Source of the DNA: Cerasicoccus frondis
GTDB lineage: Bacteria; Verrucomicrobiota; Verrucomicrobiia; Opitutales; Cerasicoccaceae
Direction of reading: 5' to 3'
Length of the DNA stretch: 64,000 nt
Assembly: GCA_031296915.1 (NCBI GenBank)
Contig: JAVDPC010000034.1
Span: 1-64,000, forward strand
Positions 16,985 to 25,442 of the stretch are shown piece after piece (positions within the stretch are counted from its first letter, which is position 1; each line of letters starts with the position of its first letter). The translations under genes and the position numbers were made by a program. The notes under the pieces are model-generated. The model made no database searches and was not told the origin of the DNA. It worked only from the letters and a program-made list of their open reading frames with translations.

Positions 16985-18010
16985 ATGGCAAAACTTGGCG
17001 TATTGTTGCTCAATTTGGGCTCTCCAGCTTCGACCTCCGTCTCTGATGTTCGTGAATACCTGAAGGAGTTCCTGCTCGATGAGCGGGTGATCGATGCGTC
17101 GCCGTTGGTCCGCAACATTGTAGTGCGGGGCTTTATTCTGCCATTTCGTCCGAAGAAATCTGCAGAGGCTTACTCGACTGTCTGGCTCGACGAGGGATCG
17201 CCGTTAATTGTGAGCAGCGAAAAACAACGTGAGTTGGTCGCCGCAGAGTATGATTTCCCCATTGCTTTGGCGATGCGCTATGGCGAACCCTCGATCAGCA
17301 GCGTTGTTCGCGAGCTCATTGACCAGGGCGTTGAGCGGTTGTTTGTTTGTCCGCTTTATCCCCACTATGCGATGAGCAGTTATGAGACGGTGGTCGTGCG
17401 GGTCATGGAAGAAATCAACGTGCAAAAGCCGTCCATGGAAGTGAGCTTGCTTCAGCCATTCTATCGGGACGAGGACTACATTGAGGCGATGGTGACCAAC
17501 GCGAAGCCTTACCTTGATCAGGGGTATGACCACGTCCTGTTTTCGTATCACGGTATCCCGGAGCGACACCTGCGTAAGAGCGATCCCTCTCATGCTCACT
17601 GCCTAACGCGTCCCGATTGTTGCGAAACCTGCCACCCGGCGCATCACACTTGCTACCGGCATCAATGCTTCACGACGACGCATGCGGTGGCGGCAAAGGC
17701 GGGCATTCCCAAGGAAAAATACAGTATATCGTTTCAATCGCGTTTGGGCCGCGATCCATGGCTCAAGCCCTACACGGATCATGTTTTGGAAGAGTTGCCG
17801 GGTAGGGGAGTTAAGAATCTGCTGGTCCTGTGCCCGGCTTTTATCACGGATTGTCTGGAAACACTCGAAGAAATCTCGGTTGAGGGCAAAGAGGACTTCC
17901 TCAAGGCAGGTGGAGAGAAATTTCAGCAAATCCCCTGCCTCAACGAGCACCCGGCATTTATTCAATTCCTCAAAGGCCGGATCGATCAGTTTGTTGCGGA
18001 ATGCGAATGA
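16985..18010 (+). CDS. hemH: Ferrochelatase
   Basis: Inserts ferrous iron into a porphyrin as a terminal haem-synthesis step. 341 residues, normal bacterial length. Landmarks: KLGVLLLNLGSPAS at the N-terminus, RYGEPSI, CPLYPHYAMSSYE, the metal-site motif FSYHGIPERHLRKSDPSH, then a Cys-rich segment (CLTRPDCCETCHPAHHTC) and SFQSRLGRDPWLKPYTD. CPAFITDCLETLEEI lies near the end. The Cys-rich segment resembles one found in a branch of bacterial ferrochelatases; Fe-S binding is possible but not shown. It is followed by a ccsA/hemX-like gene and hemA on the same strand, a haem-biosynthesis cluster. Confidence 0.95.
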   Translation: MAKLGVLLLNLGSPASTSVSDVREYLKEFLLDERVIDASPLVRNIVVRGFILPFRPKKSAEAYSTVWLDEGSPLIVSSEKQRELVAAEYDFPIALAMRYGEPSISSVVRELIDQGVERLFVCPLYPHYAMSSYETVVVRVMEEINVQKPSMEVSLLQPFYRDEDYIEAMVTNAKPYLDQGYDHVLFSYHGIPERHLRKSDPSHAHCLTRPDCCETCHPAHHTCYRHQCFTTTHAVAAKAGIPKEKYSISFQSRLGRDPWLKPYTDHVLEELPGRGVKNLLVLCPAFITDCLETLEEISVEGKEDFLKAGGEKFQQIPCLNEHPAFIQFLKGRIDQFVAECE

Positions 18011-18078
18011 AAAATGCCGTGCACGTTTCTTTGATTTGAAAATACTCACTGGTTTCGAAATCTGTATTCCGTAATTCC

Positions 18079-18933
18079 ATGAATTTCTGGCATGATCGCG
18101 CGCTGACTGGCACAGGCTGTATTTTCTACGGCTTGGCGTTTTTGTTTGCGCTGGCGCCCATGATCCGGCGTCGGGAGTACCCTCATGTCATTTTCATGGC
18201 GTTGCTGATCGGCGGGTTTATTTTCCAAAGCTTTGGTTTGTATGTCCGTGGGCTGGAGATACACGCGATCCCGCTGAGTAATACCTTTGAGGTTTTTCAA
18301 GTATTGGCGTGGAGCGCGGTCGGGTTGAATTTCATCCTGCGTCAGCTTTTCCAATTGCGTCTGCTTAACTTCTTTTCGTCGGCCTTTGGCTTTGGGTTGT
18401 CGTTGGTCGCGTTGTCCATTCCCAGTTGGGATGATGCGGCGCCTCCGCTGGAGCTTTCCGGCAGTCCATGGGTTGGGTTTCATGCTGCGCTAGCAATTTT
18501 CAGCTATGGCGTGTTCGCAGTTCTGGCGCTGACCTCGCTCATGTATTTAATGCAAGACCGGGCGCTGAAGCGGATGAAGACTGGCGGTCTCTTCGGTATG
18601 CTGCCCGCCATTCGGCAACTGGAGGTCATTAACTATAAACTGATCTCGTTGGGCGTCTCGATATTAAGCGTCGCAGTGGTGATCGGCTTTCTGAACTGGC
18701 TGCAGGCTCCGCATGCGGTGGGGCTGGTCAAGCTGACCATCGCGATGGCGGTGTGGCTGGCCTATTTATTCGTCATGGTGCAACGCAGGCGCAACCAACT
18801 GGTGGCGCGCGCCTTCGCCAAAGCTTGCCTCGGTTTATTCATCGTGGCCTTGGTGTCGCTCTGGCCGCTGACTCAGCGGAGCCCGGCCCATCCACAGGCT
18901 GATGGCGTGGAGTTTCTCGACAATGCCTACTAA
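18079..18933 (+). CDS. CcsA/HemX-like cytochrome c assembly family membrane protein
   Basis: A 284-residue membrane protein with about eight hydrophobic segments. It belongs to the cytochrome c assembly/HemX family, with WVGFHAALAIFSYGVFAVLA as a typical conserved block. Family members next to hemA are often called HemX and influence GluTR level or haem handling, whereas CcsA handles haem for cytochrome c maturation. The position between hemH and hemA favours the HemX-type role, but sequence alone does not settle it. Its 3' end overlaps the hemA start by 11 bp, so translation is likely coupled. Confidence 0.82.
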   Translation: MNFWHDRALTGTGCIFYGLAFLFALAPMIRRREYPHVIFMALLIGGFIFQSFGLYVRGLEIHAIPLSNTFEVFQVLAWSAVGLNFILRQLFQLRLLNFFSSAFGFGLSLVALSIPSWDDAAPPLELSGSPWVGFHAALAIFSYGVFAVLALTSLMYLMQDRALKRMKTGGLFGMLPAIRQLEVINYKLISLGVSILSVAVVIGFLNWLQAPHAVGLVKLTIAMAVWLAYLFVMVQRRRNQLVARAFAKACLGLFIVALVSLWPLTQRSPAHPQADGVEFLDNAY

Positions 18934-19951
18934 CCACGGCAAGGCGCTTTTTGTGCTCGGGAGCTCGCACCGGACTGCTTCGATCGAAATTCGGGAGCGT
19001 TTGGCCTTGGACACCGTGCGCGCCGATCAGTTGGCCAGGTTGCTACGGGGGCAACAATCCGTTGAAGAATGCCTGATTCTCAATACCTGCAATCGCGTCG
19101 AAATTTACGGTGTGGCGGATGGTCCAGATCTCAAGCCCGCGCTGCTCGCCGAGCTCTCCGCCCTCCATGGCGTGCCGGTTTCCGAGCTCGATAACCATAG
19201 CTTTTGGCTGACGGGTGAGGATGCCGTGCGCCATGCGTTCGAAGTTGCTTCAGGTCTGGATTCGCAGATGGTGGGCGAAAACGAGATACTTGGCCAGCTC
19301 AAGGCGGCCTATGCGCAGGCTTCGGATCTGCATTACACCGGACGGGTCCTCAATCGCGTCTTTCAGAAAAGCTTTCAGGCGGCCAAATGGGTTCGCACGA
19401 ACACCGGCGTATCCAAAGGGCAGGTGAGCATTGGCAACATTGCCACCGAATTGGCGATTCGGGTCTGTGGCGACTTGACGGATGTTAATGTCGTCTTGAT
19501 GGGCTCTGGCGAAGTGGGCGAGAAGACTACCCAGGCGTTGGTCAGCCGGGGGGCGGGGCGCATCGTTGTCGCGGGGCGCAACCTTGATCGCGCACGTGCA
19601 TTGGCTGATCAATTTACTGGCGCTGCTGCTTCATTGGACCGACTGCCAGAACTGTTGAAAACGGCCGATATTGTCATTGGCGCCACATCGGCGCCGGAGC
19701 CGCTCATTACGCGTGAGCTGCTTAAGCCCATCATGAAACAGCGTCCGGTCCAACCGCTCATTGCCATCGACACCGCCTTGCCTCGGGATATCGAGCAGGC
19801 TGTCGATGAGGTGAACAACGTCTACCTGTACAACCTCGACCACTTGGCGCAGATCGCTAATGAAAACCTGCGCGCGCGTGAAGCCGAGGTCGCGGCTGCT
19901 CGCCAGTCGATCCTGGAGCGCGCCAAGCGGCTCTGGGAAAGCCTTGGCTAA
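18923..19951 (+). CDS. hemA: Glutamyl-tRNA reductase, short form
   Basis: Reduces glutamyl-tRNA to glutamate-1-semialdehyde, the first committed step of C5 tetrapyrrole synthesis. The catalytic domain is intact (VLGSSHRTASIEIRERLAL and the nucleophile Cys in ECLILNTCNRVEIYG). The NADPH-binding Rossmann domain follows (VVLMGSGEVGEKTTQALVSRG, VVAGRNLDRA, DIVIGATSAPEPLI). The protein stops at 342 residues, just after LYNLDHLAQIANENLRARE and one helix. Most of the C-terminal dimerisation domain of the usual 400-450-residue enzyme is therefore missing. I start it at ATG 18923 (MPTNHGKALF), inside the end of the upstream gene; an earlier ATG at 18902 adds 7 unlikely residues. Confidence 0.93.
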   Translation: MPTNHGKALFVLGSSHRTASIEIRERLALDTVRADQLARLLRGQQSVEECLILNTCNRVEIYGVADGPDLKPALLAELSALHGVPVSELDNHSFWLTGEDAVRHAFEVASGLDSQMVGENEILGQLKAAYAQASDLHYTGRVLNRVFQKSFQAAKWVRTNTGVSKGQVSIGNIATELAIRVCGDLTDVNVVLMGSGEVGEKTTQALVSRGAGRIVVAGRNLDRARALADQFTGAAASLDRLPELLKTADIVIGATSAPEPLITRELLKPIMKQRPVQPLIAIDTALPRDIEQAVDEVNNVYLYNLDHLAQIANENLRAREAEVAAARQSILERAKRLWESLG

Positions 19952-19959
19952 TATTATCT

Positions 19960-20646
19960 CTAGCCGGTCGAATGCAATGACGCAGCATTCACCAACGCCT
20001 GGAAAATGCGACGGTAGCGACTCTGGTAAATCAGGAATTCTGGATGGAACTGCACCCCAAGGTAAAAGGGTCGCGATTCATCTTCGATTGCTTGAATGAC
20101 GCCGTTTGGCTCACGCGCAACGGCCGTCAGATTTTCGCCCAGATTCGAAATCGCCTGCTTGTGAATGGAGTTAACCATGAGCTCGTCGGCCTGCATCAAA
20201 TCATGAAACCGACTACCCGGAATCAATTTAATTGGCTTGCGAAAGAAAGTCGCTGCCCAAACGCCAGTAGGATATTCCGCATTCTCATAGGCCGTACTCA
20301 CCTCCATGTGCAGATTGCCGCCGTGGACTACGTTCATCATCTGGGCGCCTCGGCAGATCGCCAGCACGGGTAGTTGCTTCTCTCGCGCAAGCTTCAGCCA
20401 GTACACTTCCAATTCGTCGCGCAAACGGTCGTATTTTCGACCTTCCATGGCTTGGGCTTGATAGAGTTCGGGAAAAATATCCACGCCGCCGCCCACCAAC
20501 AGACCATCCACATGCATTTCGCGGTATGGCTTTTTAGCACTGAGAGTGATCGGGCGCCCGCCTCCCAGGCGCACTGCAAGCGCCAGGCAAAACATCGCCA
20601 GTGGATCAGCATTTGTGGGGCTGGTAATGCCTATCAGCGGTCGCAT
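19960..20646 (-). CDS. Peptidase C26 / gamma-glutamyl hydrolase-like class I amidotransferase
   Basis: A 228-residue class I glutamine-amidotransferase-like hydrolase, related to PuuD which removes gamma-glutamyl groups from gamma-glutamyl-GABA. The nucleophile elbow is LAICRGAQMMNVVHGG (Cys). The His-Glu partners are in GVQFHPEF. The N-terminal MRPLIGITSPTN and VDGLLVGGGVDIFPELYQ are family features. Its start lies 10 bp after the stop of the ATP-grasp gene, so the two form a ligase/hydrolase pair. The true substrate is unknown; no polyamine genes are adjacent. It is convergent with hemA, with an 8-bp gap. Confidence 0.85.
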   Translation of the reverse strand: MRPLIGITSPTNADPLAMFCLALAVRLGGGRPITLSAKKPYREMHVDGLLVGGGVDIFPELYQAQAMEGRKYDRLRDELEVYWLKLAREKQLPVLAICRGAQMMNVVHGGNLHMEVSTAYENAEYPTGVWAATFFRKPIKLIPGSRFHDLMQADELMVNSIHKQAISNLGENLTAVAREPNGVIQAIEDESRPFYLGVQFHPEFLIYQSRYRRIFQALVNAASLHSTG

Positions 20647-20656
20647 AATCTAGGCG

Positions 20657-21964
20657 CTAGCTCTTGAACTCGGGTGGCAACTCACCATGGCGAACCAGCG
20701 AACTAATTACAAACAGCACCCCAAGCGCTGCCTGAGGATCATCTTCCAACAGCAAATCGCTTTGGGCGTCTTCGCTTTGTTGTTTCAACCTGCGCCACTT
20801 TTCTTTCATGGGCTCGGTGTTGATTTCGGTCGTCATTAGCTCGGCAAACGAACGCCAGGCAGACTCCCAACGTTTGCCTTCGAGCTCCTGCTTAAACTCA
20901 TCCCAATGCCGACTGAGTTGCTCGAAGCTTTCATTGGACTCGATGCAATCCTGCAACGCCGAAAGCCAGCGCAGACCCGGAGTATTTGTCGTTACATCCT
21001 CTTTCGCTTCCATCGGCTCCACCGGTTGCCCTAAAACGGTTTGATATAGCAGCCAGGGAAAATCCACCCCCGACTCTACCGAGTGCACCAGACCTGCCCA
21101 AAAACGCGGATTGACCTCGATCAACACCGGCTCGCCTTCACCATCCCAACGATAATCGACCTGGGCGACCCCATGCCAGTTTACAGCGGCTAAAAGCTTC
21201 GCCGCACTGGGCTGAAAAACGGCGTCATCGATCGTTTTTCGGACGACTCCCTGCCCCTTTTCGATCGGGAACTGCTGCAGGTTTTGATAGGCCATATGCG
21301 CCACGAGTTCCCCCTGATTACACAGGGCCGCAAAGCAGTAATCCTCGCCAGGAGCTGTCGCTTGCACAATTGGCATTTCACCGCCAGACTCAACAACCTC
21401 TCGACAGTAGGCCAAGGCTTCGGCTCGTGTATCGCAGATGCGTATCCCACGACCACCGTGACTGTCCGGCGGCTTCACTACGGCAGGCTCGGGGAAGTCA
21501 TCGCGCCGTTCCAGTTCCTCGACTGTTTGGGCCACTAACGTTTGCGGAATCGGTAATCCATTTGCCTCAGCAGTTTTGGCAAACGCCGCCTTGGATAAAA
21601 CCGCGTCAATGGATTCGATGTCTGGCGCCGCCACCGTAATGTGCTGCTCCAGGCGCTCGCGATGACGCGCAATAATCGTTGCGTCACGAAAAGAAGGAAT
21701 CAGCACATACGGCACACCGCTCGGCGGACGGTGTCGTTCGATGTTGGCGATCAAATCTTCCAGATAACCATCGACATCAGACTCAGACGAGCGATGGACA
21801 AAAGTGTCCTGGACATATTTCGAAAACTGTAAAACGGTCAGCTCGACGTCATCACAACCAATGACTTCCACCCCGCGCTTGCCGAGTGAGTGCGCAATCG
21901 CCAGCGCAATGATGCTGCGCCCATAGGTGAGAATGATGCGTCCCTTAGGTGTAACTTCCTGCAT
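20657..21964 (-). CDS. ATP-grasp domain ligase
   Basis: A 435-residue ATP-grasp enzyme of the carbamoyl-phosphate synthase/carboxylate-amine ligase type. It has an N-terminal pre-ATP-grasp domain (GRIILTYGRSIIALAIAHSLG), the ATP-binding loop EPAVVKPPDSHGGRGIRICD, and metal ligands in VLIEVNPRFWAGLVHSVESG. About 110 helical residues follow the catalytic core, with no recognised domain. Enzymes of this kind join a carboxylate to an amine via an acyl phosphate. The coupled C26 hydrolase suggests a gamma-glutamyl or similar amide, but this is inference. Confidence 0.82.
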   Translation of the reverse strand: MQEVTPKGRIILTYGRSIIALAIAHSLGKRGVEVIGCDDVELTVLQFSKYVQDTFVHRSSESDVDGYLEDLIANIERHRPPSGVPYVLIPSFRDATIIARHRERLEQHITVAAPDIESIDAVLSKAAFAKTAEANGLPIPQTLVAQTVEELERRDDFPEPAVVKPPDSHGGRGIRICDTRAEALAYCREVVESGGEMPIVQATAPGEDYCFAALCNQGELVAHMAYQNLQQFPIEKGQGVVRKTIDDAVFQPSAAKLLAAVNWHGVAQVDYRWDGEGEPVLIEVNPRFWAGLVHSVESGVDFPWLLYQTVLGQPVEPMEAKEDVTTNTPGLRWLSALQDCIESNESFEQLSRHWDEFKQELEGKRWESAWRSFAELMTTEINTEPMKEKWRRLKQQSEDAQSDLLLEDDPQAALGVLFVISSLVRHGELPPEFKS

Positions 21965-22055
21965 GGCGCAAAGTTAATCAACATCACGACATGCTCAAGT
22001 GGGAGCAGAAGTTTCCCACCCCGGAAAATCTACAAAGCGGCCAACGAACGCCCGC

Positions 22056-22670
22056 TTATTCGCCTACGACCTTCAGGTTACCCCGATTGAGCTCGGCGCG
22101 GAGTTGCTCCAACTCGGCACGCTCGACTTCGAGACGGTGCGCTTCCTCCACCAGTCGGTCTTCGGCTTCATTGACGAACCGCTCGCGCTCCCGAATGCTC
22201 TCCTTTGCAGCCACATGCAGGCCGATTTCCTGTACGAGTGAACTAATCTGACGAACCGCCTCCAACGTTTCACGCTGCGAAATTTCCAGTTCATCCAGGC
22301 GAGCCAAGAGCTTTGGCGTAAGTGGGCTTGGCGCAACTAAGCTCTCCTCGGACGCCGAAGACTCCTCTTGGACAGCGACAGGCTTGGCCAGCTTGAAAGG
22401 CGAACGCGAGTTCTGCGGCGGGCGCATTGTTGGGCGGCGCACTTCCGACGTACAAACCAACGCCATCCATTGAGGATCATCGCTTGATGTTTCGTCCGCA
22501 TGCAGCACTTGATAATCCGCACTTGGCTTGCGCTGGATGGTGCGTTCAACCGAGTTGAGAATCATCGGCTGCTTGAAGGTCACCCCATCGCAATTCAGCC
22601 ACCATGAGTCGCGCAATTGCTGGGACGTCATCTGAAATCGAATACCGCCTATGGTTACTTTCTTATTCAT
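22056..22670 (-). CDS. GYF_2-like N-terminus plus coiled coil, function unknown
   Basis: 204 residues. Residues 20-75 contain WWLNCDGVTFKQPM, then SVERTIQ, a conserved His and PQWMALV, a spacing like GYF_2 (W-x3-DG ... P ... W) domains. Residues 80-120 are Pro/Ser-rich and probably disordered. Residues 125-200 form a long charged coiled coil ending RAELEQLRAEL. The product of 23351-23836 shares the same layout and matching positions in both ends (WWL..DG, VER, and R.xF...E..L...LE...AELEQ), so the two are paralogues. They flank a STAS-domain gene on the same strand. No signal peptide, no catalytic motif. A scaffold or protein-binding role is a guess. Confidence 0.65.
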   Translation of the reverse strand: MNKKVTIGGIRFQMTSQQLRDSWWLNCDGVTFKQPMILNSVERTIQRKPSADYQVLHADETSSDDPQWMALVCTSEVRRPTMRPPQNSRSPFKLAKPVAVQEESSASEESLVAPSPLTPKLLARLDELEISQRETLEAVRQISSLVQEIGLHVAAKESIRERERFVNEAEDRLVEEAHRLEVERAELEQLRAELNRGNLKVVGE

Positions 22671-23008
22671 TACTTAATTGGATAATGAGGTGTTTCGCCC
22701 AAATCTAACGGCATAAGTGCTGCATCAGATAAGTAAAAAATTCATTAAATACAGAGCTTCATGTCAAAGCATAAGTTATACCACCCATAAAACCATTACA
22801 CGACAGACCTGCTCGAATAGTTCGATAAGGCCCTATCACCTACCGTAAACGATTGTTTAATAAATGGTTAATGAACCGTATGGACAATGAGCCTTATCCA
22901 TTATTTCTGAAGGACCGATCCAAGTGTATCTGAAAAAAATGCTCAGGATGAGCATTTTTAGCTCTAAAAGTCCTTGGAAGGGAAGGTGTGCTTGGGACTT
23001 TGAAGGCT
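22671..23008. other. Intergenic region with terminator
   Basis: 338 bp between the STAS gene and the downstream GYF_2-like gene. Apart from the terminator hairpin at 22932-22960, the sequence is A/T rich and should hold the promoter of the gene ending at 22056. No small gene is convincing. Confidence 0.5.
22932..22960 (-). terminator. Terminator hairpin after the STAS gene
   Basis: Perfect 11-bp arms AAAAATGCTCA and TGAGCATTTTT with a GGA loop. The arms supply a run of T on either strand, and it lies about 50 bp past the STAS stop codon on the minus strand. Confidence 0.75.
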
Positions 23009-23308
23009 CTAAGCACCCTCGATCAGGAGCAAACGCTGGAGACGCAGGAGCTTCAATACGCTCATGACTTCCCGACCGGCATTGCGCAGGGCGACTTTTT
23101 CCTGATTGTATTTATTAATGCCGAGCAGCACGCCTACGCCAGCACTATCGATGAGCTCGACTTGGCGCAAGTCCACTACGACGGCGCCCCCTGGCGTTCC
23201 TATGGCTTCTTGCATGGCTTGCTTGATGGCCACCGCGTTCGCAGCTTCCAGGGTTCTTGCCTCAATGGTCAGGATCAACGTCCCGTTCGTGTTTTCCGCG
23301 GTTATCAT
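23009..23308 (-). CDS. STAS-domain protein (anti-sigma-factor antagonist type)
   Basis: A 99-residue single-domain STAS protein. The signature VVDLRQVELIDSAGVGVLLG carries the phosphorylatable Ser55 used by SpoIIAA/RsbV-type antagonists to bind or release an anti-sigma kinase. The rest (IEARTLEAANAVAIKQAMQ, VALRNAGREVMSVLKLLRLQRLL) fits the fold. No kinase, PP2C phosphatase or sigma factor lies nearby. Instead it follows, by 42 bp, the gene for a GYF_2-like/coiled-coil protein whose paralogue lies downstream. These may be its partners, which is inference from position. Confidence 0.88.
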   Translation of the reverse strand: MITAENTNGTLILTIEARTLEAANAVAIKQAMQEAIGTPGGAVVVDLRQVELIDSAGVGVLLGINKYNQEKVALRNAGREVMSVLKLLRLQRLLLIEGA

Positions 23309-23350
23309 TGGTCGTGCAGCTAGTATCGTATGGGGGCAGTGGGGAAGGTT

Positions 23351-23836
23351 CTAGTCGAGCCCAAGGTCTTCGCGCTTTTGTTCAAGCTCGGCGTTTCGCT
23401 CTTCAAAGGCGAGCGTTTGGGTGATCAGCGCTTCTTCCGACTGGTGAATGAAGTTTGCTCGCTCGTCGAGCATCTGGCGCAGTTCCTCAAAGCTGTCCAA
23501 CTCGCGGAGCATGTCGATCATGGCGTCGAGCGTATGCTGGAGGAGTTCGACTTTTGCCTCCATGTGCGCGAGTCGTTCGTCGGTGTCGTTCGCTGGTTCG
23601 TTCATTGCTTGATCCTGTTCCTTTTTACGCTTGGGCTGAATCTCCAGCCATGTCGCTTCTTCAAAGTCCGCCTGGGAAACATGCATGACGTGCATGGCGG
23701 AGCGTGAGAGTTCCTTGCAGATGCGCTCTACCTCGCGGCAGGGAACCGGATTATCCATTAGCTTGCCATCTACGGCCAACCACCATTCGTCGGCCTGGCC
23801 ATCTTTTAAGAACTCATGCAACGCTGTGGTATCCAT
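23351..23836 (-). CDS. GYF_2-like N-terminus plus coiled coil, paralogue
   Basis: 161 residues. The N-terminal 60 residues carry DEWWLAVDGKLMDNPVP, EVERICKEL, MHVMHVSQADF and TWLEIQ. This matches the pattern of the 204-residue protein at 22056-22670 and the GYF_2 spacing. Residues 80-160 form a coiled coil (HMEAKVELLQHTLDAMIDML, then ERNAELEQKREDL). It is first in a probable two-gene operon with the STAS protein. No transmembrane segment or enzyme motif. I do not know a named family for the full-length architecture. Confidence 0.65.
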   Translation of the reverse strand: MDTTALHEFLKDGQADEWWLAVDGKLMDNPVPCREVERICKELSRSAMHVMHVSQADFEEATWLEIQPKRKKEQDQAMNEPANDTDERLAHMEAKVELLQHTLDAMIDMLRELDSFEELRQMLDERANFIHQSEEALITQTLAFEERNAELEQKREDLGLD

Positions 23837-23987
23837 GCTTGAACGAGTATAAACTTAGAACCGCGTTGGCAATCACAGATGCAAGCAAGTACTTCATTCT
23901 GCTTCAATTTGGCTGGTCGGGGACAAGGAGCTACACCGCTAAAAAAGGTTGCAGGAGGCATATCAAGCATGTGATACATAACGCGTC

Positions 23988-25430
23988 ATGAAGATTGCCC
24001 CCATACTCGTCAGCTTGTCTACGCTGTTTTCCCTTGGCCTGAACGCCTCCGTCACTGACGCCATTACGTCCAATGGCATTACCTGGAAATTCCACCAACC
24101 CGCCGAAACAGGAACCTTTATTACCGGAGATCCTTGGGTCGTCGGTCCGGTCGAGGTTATCAGCATTACCAATTCCAAGAATTCGCCCGACTTCACGCCT
24201 CGGAAAGGTCAAAACGGCTCAATGGTCAACCCGCTCACACAGGGCGATCGTCAAAAGCAGGGCTATGACGATGGACTTGGCAGCTACGATGAGTCGCTGA
24301 ACGCTGGTCTACCCAATGGTAAACCAGTCGCGGTGAACAATCCACTGTCGCTGCCCGCCAACACCACGCTGATCTCCATGACCAGTTGGCTTTACAATAG
24401 CCCCACTGATGCTGAGCCGGGAACGCCCCGCTTTAATGGCGGCACCAAAGCGCCACGCCCGACCACCCGTAGCGCCGGTATTCTGACTGTGCTTGAGCAG
24501 GCGCCGCCCGCCAATGCGTTTCGCCCACCATATGCTGGCGGCGACAAGTCGATACAGTTCACCCTGGCGGATGTCCATTGGGACCGTTTGAAGAACCTCC
24601 CGGCTCCTGCCAACACGCCGAGCATCTCCAAGCTGATCGACAGCGTTCAGCGGCCTTGGGTTGACCACGTCTTCGAATACCTGGGCGGTATGGTCCACCC
24701 TTCAGAGCACATGCCGAATTATGGACGCGATATGGGCAACATCATTGCCGATGCTTCCCTGGCCGTAAATACCTCGATCCCGGAGGCGCAGAAGCGCGAA
24801 CTCGCCATGTATTTAATCCAATACGGCATCGACGCAACTGGCATTGCGGACAGCGGCGGTGGTTGGCGCGCCAATGGCGGGCATGGTTTGGGCCGCAAGT
24901 GGCCCATCCTGTTTGCTGGCATTATGTTGGACAACGAGCATATGGAAAATGTTGGTCAGTGGGATCGCACCTTCGGTCAGGGCGTCGAATTTCAGGAAGA
25001 TCAAAATTACTTCTATGTCTCTCAGGAGGACATCGACCGCAGCAACAGCGGCGCTTGGGCCCCGGATCACCGCAATGTCAAGGCGGGCCAGGCTACGCCG
25101 TACGCTCAAGCGGACCTCGGTTTGCCAGAGTGGGGCATCCGTCACGCCTACAAACCAGAGTCGGACAATAAACACATGGCCGCCAAATACCGCGACATCA
25201 ACGGCGGCGTTGCGCCTGGTTATGCGCTGGCGGCGCTCATCATGGGCGGACGTGAGGCGTGGAACCACGAGCCATTCTTTGACTACTGCGACCGCTACGT
25301 TAACCATCCAGAGCGCCCGACCCACGGCACAAATGGGCTCAACGCCTACGTCTCGACAATGTGGGAGGAATATCGGTCCGAATGCGGTCCCATCTGGACT
25401 GCCGATCAAATGCCCGGCAAGCACATGTAG
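23988..25430 (+). CDS. Secreted protein of unknown function
   Basis: 480 residues with a cleavable signal peptide (MKIAPILVSLSTLFSLGLNA, cleavage near residue 20). The first half contains ITWKFHQPAETGTFITGDPW and GPVEVISITN. The second half is probably helical, with SIPEAQKRELAMYLIQYGID, a Gly-rich GGGWRANGGHGLGRKWPI, and FFDYCDRYVNHPERPTHGTN near the C-terminus. Conserved-looking His, Trp and Asp residues suggest an extracytoplasmic enzyme, perhaps acting on polysaccharide, but I do not recognise the family. It stands alone, convergent with the SpoU methyltransferase gene 12 bp away. Confidence 0.75.
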   Translation: MKIAPILVSLSTLFSLGLNASVTDAITSNGITWKFHQPAETGTFITGDPWVVGPVEVISITNSKNSPDFTPRKGQNGSMVNPLTQGDRQKQGYDDGLGSYDESLNAGLPNGKPVAVNNPLSLPANTTLISMTSWLYNSPTDAEPGTPRFNGGTKAPRPTTRSAGILTVLEQAPPANAFRPPYAGGDKSIQFTLADVHWDRLKNLPAPANTPSISKLIDSVQRPWVDHVFEYLGGMVHPSEHMPNYGRDMGNIIADASLAVNTSIPEAQKRELAMYLIQYGIDATGIADSGGGWRANGGHGLGRKWPILFAGIMLDNEHMENVGQWDRTFGQGVEFQEDQNYFYVSQEDIDRSNSGAWAPDHRNVKAGQATPYAQADLGLPEWGIRHAYKPESDNKHMAAKYRDINGGVAPGYALAALIMGGREAWNHEPFFDYCDRYVNHPERPTHGTNGLNAYVSTMWEEYRSECGPIWTADQMPGKHM

Positions 25431-25442
25431 ACCAAGCTTTTG

